A stretch of DNA of 64,000 nt from Phytophthora sp. 'mugwort' (GCA_033558025.1 JAUCEF010000017.1:496001-560000); one strand, 5' to 3'. Shown: positions 1-12,228, counted from the first letter of the stretch. The notes: generated from the sequence alone by a model not told the origin. Program-made: numbers and translations.

Positions 1-127
1 GATCTTCTTGTTCAAAACAGTAACGTTGCCTTTCATCTTGCCGTTGATCCTCGCTTTGCGAGCCCTACGTCGGCGGCTTTGCGCGGCATTTCTGCTTTTC
101 GTTAAGACGGAGTCATTTTTGCCCGCC

Positions 128-500
128 TCACTCGTCGTCGTACAACATCCCGCGCTCGCCTTTAGCCATGCGGGCTTCCTCAGTTTGAGGCGCAGTAGCG
201 ATGACTGCTTGCTGTTCCACAACGTGCTGTGCGACTTCTGTCGCAGCAGTGGGAACCACAGCGACTTGAGCACTGTTACCCGCTACACCCGCAGCCGAGT
301 CCTTTGCGACAGCTTGGTCACCTTCTATGATGGTAAGGGATCGAAGTTGCTTGTTTAAGTCGTACCGCTTTCGTCGTCGCTTAGCTTGGCACGTCTCCTT
401 GTCGCGGAGCTCTTCTGGTGCGGCTAGTGTCGCATTGCACGCTCGTTCTCAGCCATAGTCTCTTCGAATTCCACTCGCGTCTGCTTCTTTTCGTCCGCAT
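128..500 (-). pseudogene. Coding-like remnant, unknown protein C-terminus
   Basis: On the minus strand a coding-like stretch ends at a TGA at 128-130 with the acidic tail MLYDDE. It is rich in Ala, Val, Gln and Lys/Arg, and a charged segment upstream (near 440-500) sits in a different frame, so at least one frameshift separates the two. No start codon or known domain is visible. The neighbourhood is transposon debris, so a retroelement gag or a broken host gene are both possible. I do not recognise the family. What is seen is only an open hydrophilic frame of about 75 codons; the rest is inference. Confidence 0.25.
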
Positions 501-760
501 TACACTACGAACATGAAACATGGCAACGTGACGCGTTTAACATAACGCCTAAGTGACACCGTGTGTAGCGGTAGCCTGGGGCGGGGTCAGTGTAGTCAGT
601 TTTGTTGCCGCACGATCGCCAAGCCCCTTTTCATAATAATCCAACCACTTTCCCGCCTCGACTGACCTTGCGGTTCGAAGCGGTATTCGTTGCAAAACGT
701 GCAGTCGGCATTGTCAGGTTGGGCGTGCGTACGGTGGGGAGGTGTGCTCCTTTTATTATA

Positions 761-2913
761 CAGTCGAGGGCATATGAATTTGTATACAGCGTCCTAAAAA
801 ACTGTATCGTGCGGCGGATACTATGCGTTTGAACTGGGATGAAAACAAATGCATTGCAAGTCGCACACGTGTCGCAAAGCCACCGATGGTACTGCCGTGA
901 TGGCAGTGCCTCCACAGTTTCTTCTAGAAGCGAAGCCGCAAAACCGAAGCAGCTACACCCAAGCAAACAAACCAAGCCACCTCATCATGCCAGGAGGACG
1001 CCCTCGATAACTTCCTTCTCGTCTTTCCCGCCTGGATCCTCCGCAGCCGTCGATCCTGCAATCCACGGGATTCAGCTACAATCTCGTGCTGCGCTTCTGG
1101 CGGAGCTGCGGGCGTCAACGGTACTTAGAGAAGCAAACTGCGACTGCGCGCCGGTTTGCTTTCCTGCGAGGTCGCCGTCCTATAGAAGAGCTCGCGTGTG
1201 CATGCCAACAAGCCAAGCTTTCAGCAAAATAGACACGTGAACGCTACGAGCGCCTGGCCGCCAAGAAAGCTGCAGAGGCACAGCGTCTGGATCAGCTTCG
1301 CGTCCGTATTGAAGCTGGCGAGAATGTGGTCCTTTCCAACGCTGACGCGCGAAAACTTCGCCTGGTCGCTGGCTACGGACCAAGAAACCTCGATTGAGCG
1401 ACATCGACCATCGGGTGATATTGGAGCTGGTGGCTCTGAGACTCCGCGCTCGATTGCTTAGCGGTTGGGAACAACGCAGGCGACAGCGAACAGGCATCTT
1501 CGCCAGCGAAGTGCACTGGATCAGGTTGAACGCCGCGGTCGCAAGCGACGTCTTATACGTGAAATGATCTTCGCAGCTGCAAGGTTCCAGTTTCTGTGTA
1601 ATACTACCTCTTTGGAAATACCGCTGCTTTCATTTTCCTGGCCTTCAATGTGAAGGTAGTGAAGAAGACGGTGAGCAAGTATTTGAAGTAGCTGGGTTTC
1701 GGGTGGGCGACTTTTGACGCTTCCCAAGGGAGCGCAATTCCGAGAGCGCTATTGAAGCGCGCTTGAAATATGCGTCGTCAATGCCGACAAAGTATGACCA
1801 AAGCACGCTCTACGAAGCAATCTACTACGATGAGTTGAAACTGACGCGGCAGACAAAGCGGAAGGCATGGTCAATTGCAGGACGGATACCAACGGTCCCG
1901 GATGAATTCTACAAGGATCATCCCGCTCACGTGTCCCTACTGCTCGCTGCCTCGCTTGCTTTTGGTATGCTGCATTTCGAGGTGGTCGAAGGCAGCATTA
2001 CCGCTGAGACTATTCTGGATTCTATGAAGCAGATGATGACTAGTTACATAACTCAAGTTCCCGTTTCGAGACGGCATAAACGCGCATTCGTAATGGACAA
2101 TGCAAGCATGCATCACCGCTCCATATTACCGACGTTTTTGAAGGCGAGGCAACTTGACATTTTTTTTTTAATTTCGTTTTGTTAAATTTGAGTTTCTACC
2201 GATCTACTCTCCGTTTTTGAACCTTCTTGAAGAGGTATTCGCTTTAATCAAGTATAGACTTTGGCATGCCCGGTCTTCGTCGTCAGTGACAGATGTAAGC
2301 CGTGCCATACTTAAGAAGAAAGCTCCCGGAGGTGACACTGCAGATTACGGAGCATGATGTTCATCATTTCTACTTTCATGTTGAGCATTTCATCCGCTAC
2401 GCACTGGATAAAACACCCGTGTTTACTCAGCAGCTGTATCAAACAGCCGCAGTGGAGACGAAATGGGTCTGGGCCCGCTTCACCAGACACCATCGAGATC
2501 TTCTCGCCAGCTACTTGCCGCAAACGTTCGAGGAGTTTACCCCAGAGATGAACAGTGATGTCGAGCGCGAATTCGGAGTGCGCCGACTGAGAATGAAAGG
2601 GATTCAAGAGATCATGAGCAGCCCGTCGAATCGACAGGCGGTAAGGTGATGAGCTAGTGCTACCGGTTCGACAGATATATGAGTTTGTCAATCTCAGATT
2701 GTAGATTTATATCTAGCGTAATGGAGCGAGGCAACAAATAACTATCTATTTGTACTCAGCAAGTATGCCACCGTGTAAGTTTACCGGGGTGCACTAGTCG
2801 AAGGTCGCCCGTAATGATGCATTGGCAGGGCAGGGAGAAGTGTATAAATAATATATCCGCCGCACGATACGTTTTTTTAGGGCGTTGTATACAAACTCAT
2901 ACGCCCTCGACGG
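761..2913 (+). mobile_element. Tc1/mariner-type DNA transposon with intact ends
   Basis: A 2,153 bp element is bounded by inverted repeats of about 60 bp. The left end reads CAGTCGAGGGC from 761, and the right end, read on the minus strand from 2913, is CCGTCGAGGGC. Both arms go on with near-identical sequence (TTTGTATACARCG, then CGTGCGGCGGATA). TA dinucleotides flank it at 759-760 and 2914-2915, the classic Tc1/mariner target duplication. The interior holds a decayed DDE transposase on the plus strand. Ends and target duplication are seen directly; the superfamily follows from the transposase motifs. Confidence 0.85.
1150..2340 (+). pseudogene. Decayed DDE (Tc1/mariner-like) transposase
   Basis: The DDE nuclease of the element at 761-2913. 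An N-terminal basic, coiled-coil-like segment (near 1218-1390, Lys/Ala/Glu rich) is followed after frameshifts by an open stretch at 1763-2185. This contains VMDNASMHHRSIL, the second-aspartate motif of Tc1/mariner enzymes. After a frame change at the T-run near 2161-2169 the third catalytic block appears (YSPFLNLLEEVF, about 2200-2235), where the paired acidic residues match the E of DD34E. Stops and shifts interrupt the frame, so it is unlikely to give active protein. A further open stretch at 2302-2649 (115 codons, another frame) overlaps its end; I cannot assign it. Confidence 0.75.
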
Positions 2914-4640
2914 TATTATAATGAAATTCCGTCTAGATTCGAGGGTTAATCCTCCAGGAACGATCATGTGCTTAAGGGATATTGTGCTCGGCTCAACCGT
3001 GTGGGATAGCGTCGGGTACGTAATCCTAATAGACAGAGCTGATTTCCTCTCACCCAAAGTGGGCGGTACGCTGAACACTCATTAATAGACTGAACTAATT
3101 ATACTAAAAATAGCCCAAAAAGCCCAGCCCACTATTTTCTATAAACCCTTACACATGTCCCCTGGACCCTCCCCCCCTCTCCCACCCTGGCTATTTCAAA
3201 CGTTACCGCAACCTCCCCACCGGAGACTCAGACCACCATGACAATGGCGTCCGTACTTGATGCATACATGCATACACGCAGCCTGCCTTGTCCTCCGGGC
3301 CCCGTCGCGCTCTTCAGAGTTTGAAAATGGCGCAGTTATCACATTCGCACCTTGTTTTTCTCCTTAAATACGCAGTAATATCCGTAAGTACAATAAAATG
3401 TTTGTCACAAACCTTTATAATCAATAGGAGGCCGCTTCAATTATCTCGGCAGCAAAACGCAATTTTAGCAAATAGGAGGCCGCCTTTGCTGCGTTCGGCA
3501 GCAAGGTTCCGACCAATCCCAGCACGAATAAACCGGACGCAAGTGTGACTGACTGACGGACAGAACGACGTAAAAGTCTGATTGACGGGGATAGATCATC
3601 AATCAAATCGCATTTTTACAACAGCTCATAATCTTTACAGGTACTGCAAACTGCGCCTGTGCTGTTGGTACGTGTACCAGTACTGACCCCTGGTAGGTAC
3701 GCTGATGTGATATCCCTTCATTTGGGGTGCCCCTTGCGCGTTACGGATCACACTACTCGGGTGCGATGTTTTGTTGCCGAATCATATAGGAGCAGGTAAA
3801 CCCTCTAGAGCCCAAGATTATCTACCGAAACGCAAGGCCAAGATGTGCTTTAGAGATATGGCGACGTGGATTTGGTTTAACCCCCCCCATTCACCGTACA
3901 CAATTGACATTTATTTTTTGGCTGCATGTATATCGAGTATACTGTCTGGCTGCGTTCAGCAATGTTTGTTTGGTATGTGGAAGGTAAGGTGGGTTTTCCT
4001 ATTTACAACTCGTTTAGTATGGATATGTACGTCTGAGGCGGGTATGTGAGCTCAATTTGAAAAGAATGTATAACGAACCACGTATATTCATTAAACATTT
4101 TGCTGCACCTTTTATTAGAGCAGGCGCGACATCAGGAATCCGCTTCAAGGAACGGTGTCACAAAGGGTAGAAATGGAAACGAAATGGATTATCTTTGACA
4201 TGCAACAACCTAACGTTGTCCCTACTCGTGCGCATTCTCCTCTACTCCGTCGTCTTCGTCTGCGTCGTCTTTCTTGCGCTTCCCGCCCGGAGCGCGCATC
4301 TGCGCGCGCATCTCCTAATAATCCAGCGGTATGTCCCGCCCACAACGCCAGTCATGGTAGACCTGAAGGCAACAATGTTCAGCCGGACCCGGCTGCACAG
4401 CTTGCACGCCACTGACAGCCCTTGTTCAGGGCGAGACGCTGTCTTGTGGAAGTCTAGGTTTTCTACCGGACGTGTTCCTCTTCCTGCCGGGCACGCCGCT
4501 GTCGTGGGAGAGCGCTGTCGTCGGTACAATGCTTATCTGTGCACTATCAGTCGTAGGTTATTATAAAGCATAAGTTTATATAACCATAGCAAATAAACCA
4601 TACCTTGGCGGCCGCCTGGAACTCAGCGGCACGCTGATGT
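2914..4640. other. Gene-poor repeat-like interval
   Basis: No convincing gene was seen across about 1.7 kb. Two short related segments beginning ATAGGAGGCCGC (near 3426 and 3472) resemble segments near 8680 and 8757, which suggests a small dispersed repeat. On the minus strand, about 4230-4320 encodes a very charged short tail (KRKKDDADEDDG, then EENAHE and a stop) preceded by a possible splice acceptor; it could be a last-exon relic. Everything else reads as non-coding. Confidence 0.4.
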
Positions 4641-4846
4641 AGAGCGATTAATCGCAACTACGTGGTGCATCCGTCGGATCCTGGGGATGGGCGGCAGAGG
4701 AAATCGATTTGGCGTCAACAGTCTGCGGCCCCTGTCCCAGGTGTAGCTTTACGCCGCAGTATACTTCAAGCCTGAATGTTACACAGCATACATGTCTTGA
4801 ATGAAAAATAGCTAGCTCCCACGTATGTGGAGTATATACGTTGGAT

Positions 4847-5440
4847 TTATCCAAAACAAGTGACGGTTCTGGTGTCATTTCTTGTCTGCATGTCGTCAAC
4901 AGCTACGGTAGCCTCCTCCGAGACCACCGCTACCAGGAGGAGCAGCCTTATGCTGTCTCCCACATCGACAGGATGGTCGAGCTGTTTCGTGGTGGGTGTC
5001 TTCGGCGTCTTGGCGGTCGTCTTCGGCTTCTTGGCGATTGTCTTCGGCTTCTTGGAGGCCGTCTTCAACTTCTTGGCGGTCGTCGCATTTTTGGCGGTCG
5101 CTGCTTTCTTGACAGACGCCGCTTTCTCGACTGAAGTCGGCTTCTCAGCTGGAGTCAGCTTCTCGGCTGGTATCGGCTTCTTGGCTAGAGGCGGCTTCTT
5201 GGCTGGTGTCAGCTTGTCGACTGGCGTCGGCTTCTCGGCTGGCGTCGGCTTCTTCGCACTGGTCGTATCCGCACCCCATCAGTAGCCACCTGTTGCACTC
5301 GCTGCGCTACTTCATGGCTGTGCTGCTCATACGCTTGGCTCTTACCGTCGGTGATTGGGGTGGATGCGGGTGTCGAGTCGCATCGGCCCTAGCTGGTGCG
5401 GCATCCAAGTCTGCACAAAAACGGCCGAGTTAGTACAGCC
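4847..5440 (-). pseudogene. Lys/Ala/Pro-rich repeat protein remnant (gag-like)
   Basis: On the minus strand the frame encodes a run of imperfect 7-9 residue repeats of the type KKPTPAEKP, followed by Lys/Ala/Thr repeats such as KKPKTIAKKPKT, and then a short acidic/hydrophobic C-terminus ending at 4847. Upstream, a stop and a one-base shift near 5270-5280 break the frame. The composition resembles histone-H1-like or gag basic tails, and also the Lys-rich antisense ORF at 33855-34511. The plus strand of the same stretch looks hydrophobic only because it is the complement of Lys/Ala codons. The function is unknown; a retroelement origin is inferred from context. Confidence 0.35.
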
Positions 5441-6273
5441 GCACACACCACCATGCATACCAATACTTTGTCATCTCGGAGGGCGTACGGCGCGAGTCTT
5501 CATCGTCTGTCATATCCCCGCTTCTTCTTCGCTCTTGCACTGGTCGCGGCGAATTCTAGAATGATTAGTGGCTGCCAGCTGCCGATGGGTGCCGAAAGAT
5601 CCAGCCATCTGTAACTTACAGATAGCGTTGAATGAAAATTGCAAATCGTCGGACGGGACGGTGCTTAGACTGCAAGCCCTGTCCCGTGTGATGATTTGCA
5701 GCAAATGCCCCCTCGCTGCACATGATTTGCTCTCCGTGACATAAAACGAGTGCAAACGACGCACATCTCGGATACATCTATCCTCGGCCCCTTTTCCCCG
5801 TACATCTGCAGAAAAAAGGAAATTAGCTTCAGAAAATTCCAGCCGCTTATCTTGGAATTTGTATGTGCGTTCAAAATTTCCGAGTCATTCCCTATATTAA
5901 GCCGGAAAACATGTATACTCGATATAATGTGTGAAAATCTTCACATCTACTGTACACTCGATATACATCGGGAAATGAGGGGTTAAACCAGTTGTGCCGC
6001 TCCCAGTTGTATGACTGCGGAGCTTCGAACACGTCAGGCATTTTAATGTGTACAACGTGGCGACAGAACGGTCTTAGGGCCTGACGTTGAAGTTGCTGGA
6101 TTGTTTTTACTATTATGGCAGTACGTCGATAGTAAATATGATTCTTCGGACTTCGATCAACGTTCTGAATTTTACTTCGTGGTTCATTGTTGAGGGCCCG
6201 GTAATTAGCAGAGAGCGAGTGGGTACAATGTTGGACACATAGAGTACCATATAAATCGGATTCAATGAGACGC
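5441..6273. other. Intergenic interval, nothing recognised
   Basis: Only short open frames without family resemblance are present on both strands. AT content rises toward 6100-6270. No repeats or RNA genes were recognised. Confidence 0.4.
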
Positions 6274-7900
6274 TAGTATATTGCAACACACACAAATTCG
6301 TCAGATGTTATTACTTAGAAAGCAACACAACAATAACCGAACTAGTTGGCGCTTGCTGGCATGTGCTGGGTCGCTCCTAGCGGTTCGGCTCTTCCGGGAT
6401 AGTTGTGTCTTGTTCCGCCAAAACCAAGTGCCCCAGCCAGTCAATACACGGAGTCAGCTGAGCCGACTGCCGCCGGCTCAAATATCCCGTGTCCTCCGCT
6501 AAGAGCGAACGACGGCGCGGTAACGATTTGACCGGATGCCGACAGCAAAGGCTCCTCGGCTTAAAGTGTTACGGTACCCACCCAGGCTGTACGGCATGCC
6601 GAGTTCGGCAGAACTTGTTTCTTTGCGTTGGCGAGACACGCCCTTCCCCGGGCCGACCTACCTCTCTTGGCGCTACCAGTCAACACCCTGCAAGCTATGC
6701 CTCTCGGGTGTCAACGGCAACCGTAAATCCAACCTGTGCAGAGAATTACCGGACAGCCTACACATATCTTGGACTTGGACAGAGTTACAGACAACCCTCT
6801 CGGTCGTGATATCCTGAATTTGTGATTCGCTCCAGGAGATATACGAGGAGGGTTCGCAATGCCCGACATCATGCAAGCACAAGTCAAACGTGCCTCTACC
6901 ATCTACTTAGCGTGTTGGGATAAAAAGCCTCCATTAGCACTACGCAAAAATGCTTAACTATTGCTAAGGTTCGTTTGATGGAGGAGGTCCGAAGAAGTCG
7001 AGCATCGACTTTTGCTGATTGCGGCCTTACTTACGCGCAAGCTCCTTTCTAAACACTCTGCATCGTTCGAACCCCGATAATGTCTCTTGAAGACACCTCC
7101 ATCACATCGGTCCTAACGAAAAGTTTGTCATCCACTGAAGACACTCATTAGCTCTTTTGTGGACAGCTTCTCCGGTGTCGCATCGGTAGAAGCAGCACTG
7201 CCGTCTTCTTCGTCGAGACCGCCACATCGCCATGTTGCCCGCAACTATTCTCGCTCCGTGGAGGCTCTACCCGGCATGATCTTCGTCCACTGGCTCATCC
7301 TCGAGGATTGTCTCCACTTCACAATATTGATTGAGTCATCCATGGATTGGCGCTGTTAGTGTAGTTAAGCTCGGCTGCCGTATTTTTATGCGCGTGGCTT
7401 CTTTGACTTCCCAATGAAAAGCGGAGGGAGCATCGAGGCCTAGCAAGCACCCGCGTTGCAGTCCAACCGACCTATGAACCGTGGTCACAACGAACCGGAA
7501 GTCAGAATGAACCCGTTTTTAGGCACATTTCCGCCTTGTAATAACTCCAATTAATAATAACGTGTTGTATCACAGCGGAGAGGCTTTTCTGTACTCTGTT
7601 ATCGTTCATCTCCTTGGAGCCCTGAAGGGACTCCTCCTATTATCGGCTATGTTCTTATATAAATACCAAGTGAAATGAAGTGCGGCGGCCGACCCTTCAG
7701 AAAGATGTACCACCCGAACTCAGCGATCGGCTGAGTCCATCCAGTGGAATAAAGTAGGTGCCAGCTGACTTCGAACTCAGCGGATAGTACCGTGAATACC
7801 ATTTAGCTGCGGTTTGTAGACCACCCAATATGGTGTTCATTATACCACATCTGCCCCGGCCATGTTACTAACCGAGCTGGAGAGTGGCTTGGCCAACTGG
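6274..7900 (+). repeat. LTR-like dispersed repeat, copy A1 (degraded)
   Basis: This segment aligns in stretches to the reverse complement of 35065-35970. Shared blocks include GCAACACACACAAAT-type starts near 6281, GCCGAGTTCGGCAGAACTTG near 6597, TCTTGGCGCTACCAGTC near 6666, and CCCGAACTCAGCG near 7717. Copy A1 carries about 700 bp of extra sequence (near 6830-7560) that A2 lacks. The length, the polyA-like stretch and the downstream Cys/Gly-poor sequence fit an LTR plus leader of a retroelement, but no coding domain is attached. Homology between the two copies is seen directly; 'LTR' is inferred. Confidence 0.6.
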
Positions 7901-8390
7901 TGCGTCGCCGTCCGTCAAGATTGCCACATTCACTCTCGGTGTTTCTGAAACTCGACTCAAGATTGCCTCTCCATTGAGTCTCCCTGTTGCAGAATTGACG
8001 CCCTCGCTCCGAACTGGTATGCCCTCATCGCGGTCACCTGCCTAGCTTGATGCCCTAGCTGACCTGTCGATGTAAATGGTCGAGTGACTTAAATTTCTAC
8101 GAAATTTTCCTCTCCGCCGTCAGAGCGCCTCTCCCAGCGGTCTGATTCATCCCGCCCTGACGAGGATCTGCCGGTGCAGTATGGCTTGGCGAGTCGGAAT
8201 GGAAACAGCGCCGAGAATGACGTTAGGACCGCACCGTCCGCAGGCTCCAACGACCGAGCTTCCATTTGTTGAGCCAGCTGAGTCGACTGAGGTCACTGCT
8301 GATATGCACGTCCCTCAGTTGACTCCTCTGGAACGACCCCAACTCATCCAGTATCAGAAGCTTTGACATCACTAGAACAGATGTCAATCC

Positions 8391-8690
8391 CCCCGTTCCG
8401 CTTGTTATTCCAGTGCGCTGCACTGCTCATATCGCGCCCACTCCGTTCCGCTCGTTGTTCCAGCTCGCTACACTACTCTATCTTGTCCCACCCCTTTCCG
8501 CTCGCTGCACCCCTCCTATTGGATCCCACCTTTCCGCTCGCTGATTCATCTCGCTTCGCTAGTCATCTCGCTTCCCATTCCGTTCCGCTGGTCCCACCCC
8601 TATTGCGTACCACTCCGTTCCGCTCGTTGTTCCAGCTCGCTGCACTACTCCTATCGGGTCCCACCCCTATTGCGTAGGGTGGACGCCTTT
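8391..8690 (+). repeat. Degenerate roughly 60 bp tandem repeats
   Basis: Multiple imperfect copies of a unit containing CCGTTCCGCTCGTTGTTCC, then GCTCGCTGCACTACTCC, then TATCGGGTCCCACCCC occur from 8391 to 8685, for example at about 8393, 8449 and 8610. Copies differ by substitutions and small indels. It is pyrimidine-rich on the plus strand. No gene is visible here. Confidence 0.6.
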
Positions 8691-9111
8691 GCTTTGCTCG
8701 GCCGCAAAAGGTTGTTGCGGCAAGTACGTATTGTTGTAGCCACACATCTTATTTGTAGCCAATGGGAAGCCGCATTCGCTTCGCTTGGCAGTAAAAGGTC
8801 GTTTTAGCGCAAATTCATGCCTCCCATATAAAAAAAACGCTTGAATTTTGGCCAATGAGAAGGGGGTTAAATAAGTCATAGCTATTTGTCAATTTTAGGC
8901 ATAATTTTTGGAGTCCATTTTATGGGTCAGTACCAGTACCAAAAGCCAACCCAACCCATGACAGGCCGCACAGTTTTGTACAGTAGTCTGGATGCTGTAT
9001 TTCTAAATAACCGGTAATGTCACATTAACCGCTAGGATACCGTAAATCGTTAGCGTCAACAAAGCAAATGTCAACGAAGCAGTTGAGGTCTCCATCATTC
9101 ATACGTTAAGA

Positions 9112-10205
9112 ATGCCCTCTTCGCTAACCACGGACGCCGTCGCTGCGGTGGAAAACGTCTTCCTGCGCGGAGAGTGGACGCAGGCGCTCAATGACAGCCG
9201 CAGCATTCTTGCAGCGCGCATAGTGCAGGTGGTACGCCTCAATAATTTTACAAAATAATTTTATTTTGACCCGTGTCTTCTATCACAGCTCCGACAAGAA
9301 GCGTCAAGTGACTCGCCCATCATTGCGGCGGAAGAGTGAGTGACGATTACATTTTTTTTAATATCTCAGCAGTGCAGTGCTTATTCTTATAATTATTTGT
9401 TGGTATCGTAGGGAGCGTGCTCTGTCAGTATATCTCCAGGCCGTGTTCGAGCTGGACTTGGACGACGAAGTCGAGACGGCGGCGACCATCGTCAAGGCAT
9501 TTGCGCCGCTGCCAAGTGTCATCGCGATCCAGTGGAGCAGCTTCCTGATGGCCATGAACCGCCGACCGATGGCCACGCAGGCGCTGCGAGAGGTGCTAGA
9601 GTCGTACACTGTGGACGGAGGGGTGAGCTTCAGTTCCGAGCAGTACGCCAAGGCTGAAGAGATACTGGCGCTGAAGTTGTTGCTGCCAGACGAAGGAATT
9701 GATGCTGCACTGAAGTTCGTCAACGCGGACAGTGTGTTGGACGATGCAGCCAAGCTGGTATGGGAGGCGATATAATTTTGGTGTATTTGGGAGAGGGTTT
9801 TAATGTGGTTTTGGTTGTCTGTCGGTGTCGGTGCTGCAGCAACTGTTGCGAAGGATTCAAGCGGCCCATTTAGCTGATCGGAAGGTAACCAAGGATGTTA
9901 TTCAGGCTTCAGCAGCGAACCAGACAACGCCAAACCGGCGTAGTGGTGATTTGACAAGTGAGCAGCAGTCGACTGGCGCTTCATATCAGTCAGTGTCGAC
10001 AGGATTTACGGAGGCGCAGCAGCATGATCCGAAGCAGGATGACTCCAGTTGCTACGTAATTATTGGTGGCACTGTCATCGCATTAGCTGTCGCGGCTGGG
10101 GGCGCATTCCGATATCGCGAGAAAATTCACGAGGCCTTATCCGTTGCCATTCCTGCTATCTCCAAAGGCATCGCGGACGCAAAGTACGCACTGTTTGAGG
10201 CGTGA
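9112..10205 (+). CDS. Tail-anchored membrane protein, PEX26/PEX15-like architecture
   Basis: Four exons join in frame: 9112-9228, 9289-9335, 9412-9757 and 9840-10205, giving 291 residues. Introns of 60, 76 and 82 bp have GT-AG ends. The first donor could also be three bases later, adding one Val. The ATG at 9112 is the first that leads into the long frame. Residues 1-170 are helical and hydrophilic, reminiscent of TPR-like repeats; residues 171-240 are a polar linker. Residues 241-260 form a single strong membrane segment (VIIGGTVIALAVAAGG) close to the C-terminus. Overall length, helical N-terminal domain and late membrane anchor match the peroxisomal PEX1-PEX6 docking factor PEX26 (about 305 residues). 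That identity is an inference from layout, not from a signature motif; any other tail-anchored organelle protein remains possible. It is an intact gene surrounded by decayed elements. Confidence 0.7.
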
Positions 10206-10429
10206 CATGGTACGTGGAAGCAGCAAAAGCAAGTAACGAGGATCAACAAGCGGCACGAGAAATCCCGAAGGTGATGAAACCAACACGAAGTTAGTTTCGA
10301 TTATCGCGCTGTATAATTTCTGAACTACAGTGTAGTGCATCGCGTGAAAGGTGAAGCATCTTCAAAGTAATTCTCTCTGGTATCGGTCGATAGGTCGAGG
10401 AAATATGGGGACGGTTCATTGGCGACTCT

Positions 10430-10748
10430 TGCTACGGAACCACGTAAACCACCTTCTTCGTCCGACGCCAAACAAATCGCCAGTCTCTTCTGCTGGATCA
10501 ATCTCTTCATTCACCAGTTCTTCACTTGGTCAAGAATGGCACCACGTCGCATAACAACCACATCAGGATCGTTGGACGCCAGCCACCCGGCGGCCTCCTC
10601 CGCCAGGAAGAGCTTCAGTTTGTCTGCTTCGTACATGATCGTGTCAGGCTTCTTCGCCTTGATCGTGTTTTTCAAGTCGCCCACCAGCTGACTCGAGTCG
10701 ATGTCCAGAGGCCCCTTTTCCAACGATCACACAGACAAGCTTCACCTT
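10430..10748 (-). pseudogene. Crinkler (CRN) effector N-terminus, broken
   Basis: On the minus strand the start region reads VKLVCVIVG but the codon in the expected Met position is AAG. After a +1 shift near 10722 the frame continues with PLDIDSSQLVGDLKN, KLKLFLAEEAAGWL and DPDVVVMRRGAILDQVKN, then hits TGA at 10511-10513. These are hallmarks of the CRN ubiquitin-like N-terminal domain: the IDxSQxVGDLK block and the LxLFLAK motif, here LFLAE. The coding trace goes on in another frame as EEIDPAEETGDLFG to about 10430. CRN proteins are host-translocated, often cell-death-associated effectors. No C-terminal effector domain is visible. Lost start, shift and early stop indicate a pseudogene. Confidence 0.75.
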
Positions 10749-12228
10749 TTTTCCGAATAAGAGAGGAGAGGGAGAAATCGTTACCCCCATCAAGAAGATC
10801 TCCTATCAATTGTAGTTCCTCTTTCCATTTGTAGTTCCGCGTGTGTCTGTCTAGGGACAAGAGCTGACCCAGGCAACAGGAGCAGGAGCTGACCAAGACG
10901 TATGTGTCTTTATGGGCGATTCCCAATGTCCGCGTGCTGTTTCTACCACTGTGCTTGGTAGGCTACTGGCTGCAGTGGAAGATATGAGCTCCAGATCCCA
11001 ATCCACAGGCTAGCCCTTCGTGGAAAATATCATCTATAATGAGCTTCCGGATGGCGTCAAGGGCACTGTACTTCGTCGACATGCACTGCAAATGTGTGAT
11101 TAAGTATATGTTGTCCTCTTGCAAGAGGGAGGTGGTGTACGTGGATCCAAACATGTTCTCGGGTCTAGGGTGATTTGAAGACTGGTTGTGTCCATGAACA
11201 AGCGTCGAATGCTCGTGCTCGACGAGAAAACAAGCTCGAGGGAGGACTATGCGGATGAAGGACGTGACGTCCCATCGAACGGACTATTGAGGTCAATAGG
11301 GCCCAGCACACGACTGGTGAGGGTATGACTGCAGCTAGTTCACGTCAACGTGTTCAAGTTGAAGTACATGTTTAAAACCAAGTACTAAGTACAGTAGCGG
11401 CTGCTTGAGCTCTTTCGAGTCTCTTCGCGCGCGAGGTTCTCTCAGCCGTGAAAACCAAAAAAGCTTGGCGGTAGGGCAAGTTAAGTTTTGACTGTATAAC
11501 CGTCGGTTTTCACAGCATGACAGATCACAGGATAACTACGAGTAAACTGAACTTCAAGAAGTAATAATTGCTCAAGACTTGTCAATAGTCCGTTGCGGCG
11601 ATCATAATTCCGCAGTATCGTTACTGCGTGTCCTGTCGAGTAATTATCTAACCTCGATCATTGGGGGGACAACATCACATATTTAGTGTAACCCATCCCA
11701 CGTACAAAACGTGCTAAGTGAATCGTGCTGAGTGCATCGTCCTTAGATCAGCGCAAGTGGTCTCCCTCTTAACAAATAACGTAACTCGCTTCTCGGCGAT
11801 TCCTCTCGTACTGTAACGTGAAGTAGTGGACGAGGACCTGAGATCGTTGAAACAGCTCCGTACTTCGTACACCGGTAGTGCATCGATGTTGCGGAGTATC
11901 AATTAGGTAATTGCACTACGAGAATCACGCATTTCGATGGGTATTCGCAAAGGCATGATTTCTTATGGTGGTTCGTTTCCAATAAGTCCCAATACCAACC
12001 GTTGTCACTTCAGCGCGTGATTCACAGTCAACTTGTTAACGGTACGTACGCTCCAGTGGAGCCTCTATTGTTGATTGAGACTATGCAGATTCAGTATGAG
12101 CTGTTTGCGTTTTTGCCACACCCGGCTATCCTTCGCTCATTCTACTGTTGAAATTTTGGACTTCGTGGTCGTTCGGTTATGCACTTCGCACCTGTGGCTG
12201 AAGGAACCACGCAGGTCTGTCGCACAAT
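10749..12228. other. Intergenic interval without a recognised gene
   Basis: About 1.5 kb with only short frames. A small inverted pair (GTGAAAACC near 11446 and GGTTTTCAC near 11505) could be a decayed hairpin. A 62-codon minus-strand frame at 11714-11902 has no recognisable motif. Nothing else is supported. Confidence 0.4.

Noticed and set aside
4827..5285. 152-codon plus-strand frame with apparent membrane repeats
   Set aside because: The Phe-Leu-Ala/Val repeats are the complement of the Lys/Ala/Pro repeats on the minus strand, so a membrane protein is not supported.
11440..11520. Short inverted pair GTGAAAACC / GGTTTTCAC as a MITE
   Set aside because: The arms are only about 9-12 bp and no target duplication or second copy was seen.
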